Source of the DNA: JAJRAL01 sp050015815
Lineage (GTDB): Archaea > Thermoplasmatota > Thermoplasmata > Methanomassiliicoccales > UBA472
Assembly (NCBI GenBank): GCA_050015815.1
Contig: JBEKAR010000068.1
Location: forward strand, 1-9,135
DNA length: 9,135 nt
Direction: 5' to 3'
Within the stretch, counting starts at the first letter, position 1; the number at the start of each line of letters is the position of its first letter. The notes beneath the pieces are model-generated. The model worked only from the letters and a program-made list of their open reading frames with translations, was not told the origin of the DNA and made no database searches. The position numbers were made by a program, and so were the translations under genes. Below, in pieces: positions 5,814 through 9,135 of the stretch.

Positions 5814-6647
5814 CTAACCTGACTTCTTCGCTATCGCGACAATGGCTTGGGACGTGAGCTCAATGCCGTCGGCCGTCCTTCTCTTCTCAAGTTCCTGTAT
5901 GATATCTCTCTTCAGATCTTCACGGAGATCGTCCGGCATGAACCGCAGGAAATTCCCAAACGAGCTAGCCTCATAGAATCTCACTAGCTCTTCCGCCGAT
6001 TGATGGAACTTCCTCCTCTCCTTCGTCTCAACGACCAGATCGCCGAACCCGGCCCGGAGCAAAAGCGTTTCCAGCCCTGCCTTGGTAATACGCCTGATGA
6101 TTGCAGACCCCTGTGCCGTTGCGGAAACTGTCCGTCTAGCGTGTCCGGCATAAGGCGGCCTTGAGAGCAGTTCCATGATGATCTCCTTCAGAATGGACGA
6201 GCTGTCTGCGGAGGGCGCGGCTATTCCGATCCGCCCTCCTGGTCTCAGAACCCGGTAGGCCTCAGCAAGCGCCTTCTCCTTCGCGGCAATCCAATGAAGA
6301 ACCAGAGAGAAATACACCTTGTCGAATGTGGCCTCGGAAAAAGCAGCCAGATTTTCTGCCGCGCCGACCACGAACTTCAGGTTGGGCCGAGGATGATCAG
6401 ACAACTTTCCATTCGCCACCTGGATGCGCTGAGGCGATGGGTCCAAGCCTACCATTCTCCCTGCTTGCCCTACAATCTCCGACACGACCGATGCTAGTCG
6501 TCCCGTGCCGCAGCCCACGTCCAGCACATCATCTTCGACCTCGACGTCCATTCTGTCGATCAGGTAACGACCCAGAAGGAACTGGGCGTTGCTAATCCGG
6601 TCGTAAGTGGCCGCCAGTTCGAGGGTGTCCCATTCCGCGCCGCTCAT
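5814..6647 (-). CDS. Class I SAM-dependent methyltransferase
   Basis: A cytoplasmic methyltransferase of 277 residues with a Rossmann fold near its N-terminus. From the chosen ATG, motif I is VLDVGCGTG (41-49, SAM binding), the acidic residue ending the second strand is D69 in VGLDPS, motif IV-like KVYFSLVLHWI sits at about 110-120, and LRPGG (134-138) is the usual motif before strand 5. The C-terminal third is helical and variable and would set substrate choice. The arrangement resembles small-molecule methyltransferases of the UbiE/arsenite type, but it lacks features that would name a substrate. A TTG at 6653 is in frame, yet GGTGAT (6653-6658) overlaps it and is ideally placed, five bases before ATG 6647, so ATG is preferred. 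The stop is TAG. It starts 33 bases after the PadR gene on the same strand, so the two are probably one operon, and PadR may control this enzyme. Confidence 0.9.
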   Translation of the reverse strand: MSGAEWDTLELAATYDRISNAQFLLGRYLIDRMDVEVEDDVLDVGCGTGRLASVVSEIVGQAGRMVGLDPSPQRIQVANGKLSDHPRPNLKFVVGAAENLAAFSEATFDKVYFSLVLHWIAAKEKALAEAYRVLRPGGRIGIAAPSADSSSILKEIIMELLSRPPYAGHARRTVSATAQGSAIIRRITKAGLETLLLRAGFGDLVVETKERRKFHQSAEELVRFYEASSFGNFLRFMPDDLREDLKRDIIQELEKRRTADGIELTSQAIVAIAKKSG

Positions 6648-6652
6648 CTTCA

Positions 6653-6658
6653 ATCACC
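6653..6658 (-). promoter_or_regulatory. Ribosome site GGTGAT deciding the methyltransferase start
   Basis: GGTGAT pairs with the 3' end of archaeal 16S rRNA and sits five bases before ATG 6647. It overlaps the alternative TTG at 6653, which argues against that earlier start. Confidence 0.6.
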
Positions 6659-6680
6659 GTATTCCTGAAGAGCCCCAGTA

Positions 6681-7136
6681 TCATTCTGCCACTGCACTGA
6701 TCCGATCTGCAATTGCCTTCAATTGTTCTCTGTATGGGGCAAGGTCCACTTTCTTGGAGGATCTCGTATCCTCGAGATAGTTGACAAGACTGTCAAACTC
6801 TCGCAATACGTCGTCGGGCGATGAGATCCGCCGTCTGGTGAAGCCGAAGGACCAGTCTATCTCGGCTTTGGCCTTGTCGGTAAGCTCGTATCGCCCATCA
6901 TCCCGCTTGTGCAGCATCTCTGATTGGACCAGCTCGTTGAGCAACGGATAGACCGATCCCGGAGACGGTCTCCACCATCCGAGATTCATTTCCTCGATAG
7001 TGTCCATTATTTCGGCTCCGTTCTTTGGAGATCGTCCAACGACCATCATTATCCAGTTCCTGAGCCCACCTCTCTTCCTTGGACCATGACTACCCGACAT
7101 CATATGTATCGAATAATCGATATCTGTCATAGACAC
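6681..7136 (-). CDS. PadR family transcriptional regulator
   Basis: A 151-residue winged-helix regulator. The region from GGLRNWIMMVVGRSPKNGAEIMDTIEE (about 23-49) through WWRPSPGSVYPLLNELV (54-70) and YELTDKAK (83-90) is the PadR winged helix with its recognition helix and wing. The rest, about 100-150, is helical and probably forms the dimer arm. PadR proteins usually repress their own gene and neighbouring efflux or detoxification genes until a ligand binds. GTG 7136, ATG 7130, ATG 7103 and ATG 7100 are possible starts, and none has an SD. A TATA-like TTTTAAGT (7135-7142) would put transcription start near 7113, which makes leader-poor translation from ATG 7103 (residue 12) attractive; the domain begins only after residue 20. 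A palindrome covers that zone. The methyltransferase follows 33 bases downstream, and the DrrAB-type exporter is the next unit upstream. Confidence 0.92.
   Translation of the reverse strand: MSMTDIDYSIHMMSGSHGPRKRGGLRNWIMMVVGRSPKNGAEIMDTIEEMNLGWWRPSPGSVYPLLNELVQSEMLHKRDDGRYELTDKAKAEIDWSFGFTRRRISSPDDVLREFDSLVNYLEDTRSSKKVDLAPYREQLKAIADRISAVAE
7107..7122. promoter_or_regulatory. Candidate PadR operator, TATCGA-N4-TCGATA
   Basis: TATCGA and TCGATA are perfect arms around a four-base centre. The site lies just upstream of ATG 7103 and over the transcription start predicted from the TATA-like box at 7135-7142. A second, smaller symmetry (ACAT-CAT-ATGT, 7097-7107) abuts it. The position suits autorepression by blocking RNA polymerase. 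It differs from the ATGT-N8-ACAT pattern described for several bacterial PadR proteins. Confidence 0.45.
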
Positions 7137-7142
7137 TTAAAA
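7135..7142 (-). promoter_or_regulatory. Possible TATA box of the PadR-methyltransferase unit
   Basis: On the minus strand TTTTAAGT lies about 32 bases before ATG 7103 and just before the GTG 7136 frame start. Spacing fits an archaeal TATA box followed by a short leader. The match to the consensus is only moderate. Confidence 0.35.
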
Positions 7143-7247
7143 CTAGTGACCGCCTGATCGTCTAATCTGCAAAGCAATGAGTAGTCTCGGCTGACTCCAC
7201 CTCGAAAGCATTTGATGGAGAGGCACATCGTATCTTAAATGAAATTC

Positions 7248-7267
7248 AAAAAGGTTCCTCCCAACCT
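7248..7267 (-). terminator. Terminator of the ABC exporter operon
   Basis: Directly after the permease stop the minus strand reads AGGTT-GGGAGG-AACCT and then continues as TTTT, followed by an A/T-rich stretch. The stem (7252-7256 with 7263-7267) is short but the T-run is immediate. It separates the exporter genes from the PadR gene, which lies about 110 bases on. Confidence 0.5.
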
Positions 7268-7268
7268 C

Positions 7269-8033
7269 CTAGCTGATGACCTTCCTGAACTGGTATAAGG
7301 TGGCGGCAAAGGTCACTATCGCAATCAGGCCGATCACGGCGTATGCGGTGGCGAACGTGCCCCACGTCAACCCGCCTTGGAGCAGGTCCCTCACCACATT
7401 GGAGGCATAGCTCACCGGATTGTATCCGGAAACAGTCTGCGCCCATTGAGGCATTATCGACGTTGGGAAGATAGCGCTACTAAGAAATATCAAGGGGAAA
7501 GCCAGAAGATTGTCTACTGCATCAACGGTCTCTGCCTTCTTTGTTTTTAGACTTACCGCAAGTAAGAACCCCGCCCAAGCGAGGTCGAAAAAGGCAATGG
7601 TCACAAATATCAAGATGAGTCCACCAAGACCCGTCGAGATCGTCAGACCGAGCAGTATCGCCACTACGATTATTATGATCGACTGGATCATCAATACCAG
7701 AAGGTCCGTCAGCAAACGGCCTAGAAGGATCGCGGCCCTTTTCACAGGGGTCAGGAGCATCTTGTTGAGGAAACCCGAATTTACATCGTTGATGATCGAC
7801 AGGCCTGAATGCAAACCTCCGAAAACAGTGTTCAGCATCAGGATCCCCGGGGTAAGGTATTCGAGGTAGCTCCCGGTGACCCCAGGCAGGATCGTGAGCT
7901 TTTGCAGCAGCTGCGAAAAGAGTAGGAGGAACAGCAGCGGCGTGACGAGTTGGACGAACAATAGTGTTGGATTCCTAAAGATCTTCGTAATCCATCTTGA
8001 TGCCAACGAGCTTGTGTCATGGTACAGGGTCAT
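7269..8033 (-). CDS. ABC-2 type (DrrB-like) transporter permease
   Basis: The membrane half of an ABC exporter, 254 residues, a usual length for DrrB-type permeases. Hydrophobic segments lie at about 23-43, 58-80, 108-132, 136-160, 175-192 and 226-247, giving six passes. The family marks are the cytoplasmic LLTPVKRAAILLGR (93-106) and the stretch FLSSAIFPTSIMPQW...YNPVSYASNVVRDL (183-217) near the last extracellular loop. ATG 8033 is well supported by a strong SD, GAGGTGA (8040-8046), six bases away, which overlaps the stop codon of the ATPase gene; the two are therefore translationally coupled and co-transcribed. The stop is TAG. It should dimerise and work with the ATPase next door to export a hydrophobic or amphiphilic compound; the substrate cannot be told from this sequence. 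Confidence 0.93.
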   Translation of the reverse strand: MTLYHDTSSLASRWITKIFRNPTLLFVQLVTPLLFLLLFSQLLQKLTILPGVTGSYLEYLTPGILMLNTVFGGLHSGLSIINDVNSGFLNKMLLTPVKRAAILLGRLLTDLLVLMIQSIIIIVVAILLGLTISTGLGGLILIFVTIAFFDLAWAGFLLAVSLKTKKAETVDAVDNLLAFPLIFLSSAIFPTSIMPQWAQTVSGYNPVSYASNVVRDLLQGGLTWGTFATAYAVIGLIAIVTFAATLYQFRKVIS

Positions 8034-8039
8034 GGCATT

Positions 8040-8046
8040 TCACCTC
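8040..8046 (-). promoter_or_regulatory. Strong ribosome site GAGGTGA overlapping the ATPase stop codon
   Basis: GAGGTGA overlaps the TGA of the ATPase gene by two bases and lies six bases before ATG 8033 of the permease. This arrangement suggests coupled translation of the two exporter subunits in fixed ratio. Confidence 0.65.
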
Positions 8047-9040
8047 ACATTTGGTACGGTTCGGTGGCCTTGACGGCGAGCTCCTCCGACCTTATCCTCC
8101 TACCGGTATGATGCAGGAAGACATCATCCAGCGTCGGAGAGGACACGCTCATGGCTACCGGTCGTATGCTGTTGCGGTCCAGAGCGGTAACGATGTCCGC
8201 CAGCATCTCGCTCGCGTTTTTAGCATGAGCGGTGATGCCACCGTCAGAGTCGGTGACGTCCTCCACTCCACGGATCCCTAAAAGGACCTTCTTTGTTTCG
8301 GACCTTAGCGTCACATCGTCGGGGTCCTTGAGCGAGATCGTTATGGTGTCATGACCGATGGCTTGCTTCAGTTCCGTGGGCGAGCCGCCGGCGATGGCCT
8401 TCCCGTGATCGATGATGCACAGCCGCCGACAGAGTTTGTCTGCCTCCTCCAGATACTGGGTGGTCAGGAATGTGGTGATGCCCTCTTCCTTGTTCAGTTT
8501 GCCCAGGTAGTCCCATATCGAGGCCCGGGACTGGGGATCGAGGCCAGTGGTCGGTTCGTCGAGGAAGAGAAGCTTGGGATGGTGGATCAGGGCCGAGGCC
8601 AGGTCCAGCCTCTTCTTCATGCCTCCGGAGTACCTGCCGGCCGGTTTGTCGGCGAACTCCTCAAGTTCGACCATCTTCATCAGCTCCTTCACGCGGTCCT
8701 CAAGGGCACTTCCGAAAATCTGCTGCAAGCGGCCCTGGAAACGGAGATTCTCTTTGCCAGTCAGATCGACATCGACCACCGTTTCTTGATTGAGAACCCC
8801 GATAATCTTCCTGATTTCCTTCGGCGAATGGTCTAAATCGAAACCTGCTATCGAAGCGTGTCCCGAGGTCTTCCTGAGAAGCGTGGTGAGGACTTTGATT
8901 GTGGTGCTCTTTCCCGAACCGTTGGGACCGAGGAAGCCGAAGAACTCGCCCTCTTTCACCCGGAAGGAGATGCCATCTAGCGCTCTGGTGCCGTCAGAAT
9001 ATACCGCTACGAGGTCTTCGACCGAAATGATGTCCGACAC
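8045..9040 (-). CDS. ABC transporter ATP-binding protein, DrrA family
   Basis: The cytoplasmic ATPase of the exporter. Numbered from GTG 9049, Walker A is GPNGSGKST (41-49), the Q-loop is VLNQE (Q88), the signature is YSGGMKKR (140-147), Walker B is LLFLDEP (160-166) and the D-loop is GLDPQ. The switch-loop residue is Gln in LTTQYLEEAD (Q198) where most ABC proteins have His; to my knowledge TTQYLEEAD is characteristic of the daunorubicin-resistance (DrrA) branch. Residues 235-315 form the family's C-terminal domain, ending in SPTLDDVFLHHTG. GTG 9049 is the longest start, but GAAGGTG (9047-9053) is an SD six bases before a second GTG at 9040, so I chose 9040, which drops three residues. It is first in the exporter operon, 11 bases before the permease ATG, and lies about 60 bases downstream of a perfect palindrome. 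It could be a self-protection, lipid or drug exporter. Confidence 0.93.
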   Translation of the reverse strand: MSDIISVEDLVAVYSDGTRALDGISFRVKEGEFFGFLGPNGSGKSTTIKVLTTLLRKTSGHASIAGFDLDHSPKEIRKIIGVLNQETVVDVDLTGKENLRFQGRLQQIFGSALEDRVKELMKMVELEEFADKPAGRYSGGMKKRLDLASALIHHPKLLFLDEPTTGLDPQSRASIWDYLGKLNKEEGITTFLTTQYLEEADKLCRRLCIIDHGKAIAGGSPTELKQAIGHDTITISLKDPDDVTLRSETKKVLLGIRGVEDVTDSDGGITAHAKNASEMLADIVTALDRNSIRPVAMSVSSPTLDDVFLHHTGRRIRSEELAVKATEPYQM

Positions 9041-9046
9041 GTTACG

Positions 9047-9053
9047 CACCTTC
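9047..9053 (-). promoter_or_regulatory. Ribosome site GAAGGTG deciding the ABC ATPase start
   Basis: GAAGGTG lies six bases before GTG 9040 and contains the alternative GTG at 9049. A start inside its own SD is unlikely, so the later GTG is preferred. Confidence 0.5.
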
Positions 9054-9099
9054 TTTGATCCCAGAGTTCGTCATTGTGTTCGACTCGTTTTGGTATGAA

Positions 9100-9121
9100 T
9101 GTTGTAATTATGTTTACAACA
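9100..9121. promoter_or_regulatory. Operator-like palindrome TGTTGTAA-N6-TTACAACA
   Basis: The arms TGTTGTAA (9100-9107) and TTACAACA (9114-9121) are a perfect eight-base match around the A/T-rich centre TTATGT. The site is about 60 bases before the ABC ATPase start and overlaps the A/T-rich place where a TATA box would be expected. Two symmetric half-sites of this size suit a dimeric repressor such as a TetR, MarR or PadR protein. The regulator is not identified: it may be the PadR of this window or a gene beyond the right edge. Confidence 0.6.
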
Positions 9122-9135
9122 ATCGCGCATGTGAG

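Noticed and set aside
5581..5822. Two short plus-strand frames between the DUF1801 and methyltransferase genes
   Set aside because: No domain, no ribosome site, and the second runs into the end of the methyltransferase on the other strand.
1..9135. CRISPR array, insertion sequence, integrase or attachment site
   Set aside because: No regularly spaced repeats, no transposase or integrase frame, and no flanking direct repeats were seen on either strand.

Overview
The window looks like an archaeal chromosome segment, most plausibly from the Thermoplasmatota/Euryarchaeota. The reasons are a plasma-membrane-type (P3A) proton ATPase of the archaeal kind, a ClC protein with archaeal-type motifs and a C-terminal CBS pair, a DUF996 membrane protein with an N-terminal zinc ribbon, mixed ATG/GTG/TTG starts, and purine-rich Shine-Dalgarno (SD) sites matching GGAGGTGA. 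This placement is inferred from family resemblance; no rRNA or tRNA gene is present to confirm it. Only the first gene is on the plus strand; all the others are on the minus strand.

Positions 1-3077 carry an ion-transport pair that converge on each other: the C-terminal half of a P-type H+-ATPase (plus strand) and a two-CBS-domain ClC chloride protein (minus strand). Both reading frames are interrupted. The ATPase frame is open from base 1 but has a TAG at 37-39, inside the conserved DPPREDS..TI segment. The ClC frame shifts at a six-G run (2263-2268 on the plus strand, read as C). That run forms a heptamer, G GGG GGA, in the correct phase for a -1 slip. Sequencing or assembly error, real decay, and recoding all remain possible.

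Positions 3078-3960 hold no gene I can support, but they do hold several short perfect inverted repeats and a TATA-like box. Next, on the minus strand, come the zinc-ribbon DUF996 membrane protein (3961-4659), a gene-poor gap, a DUF1801 protein (about 5045-5464), and another gap of about 350 bases.

Positions 5814-9135 hold two minus-strand transcription units: a two-gene ABC efflux operon of the DrrA/DrrB type (ATPase, then ABC-2 permease) that ends in a hairpin plus T-run, followed by a PadR-family repressor and a class I SAM-dependent methyltransferase. A perfect 8+6+8 palindrome lies upstream of the ATPase, and a 6+4+6 palindrome overlaps the PadR start region. Both are good operator candidates. 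The likely theme is PadR-controlled export and/or methylation of a small toxic or signalling compound; the substrate cannot be read from the sequence. I see no clearly new multi-gene system. The most interesting items are the two disrupted ion-transport genes, the slippery heptamer, and the operator-like palindromes.
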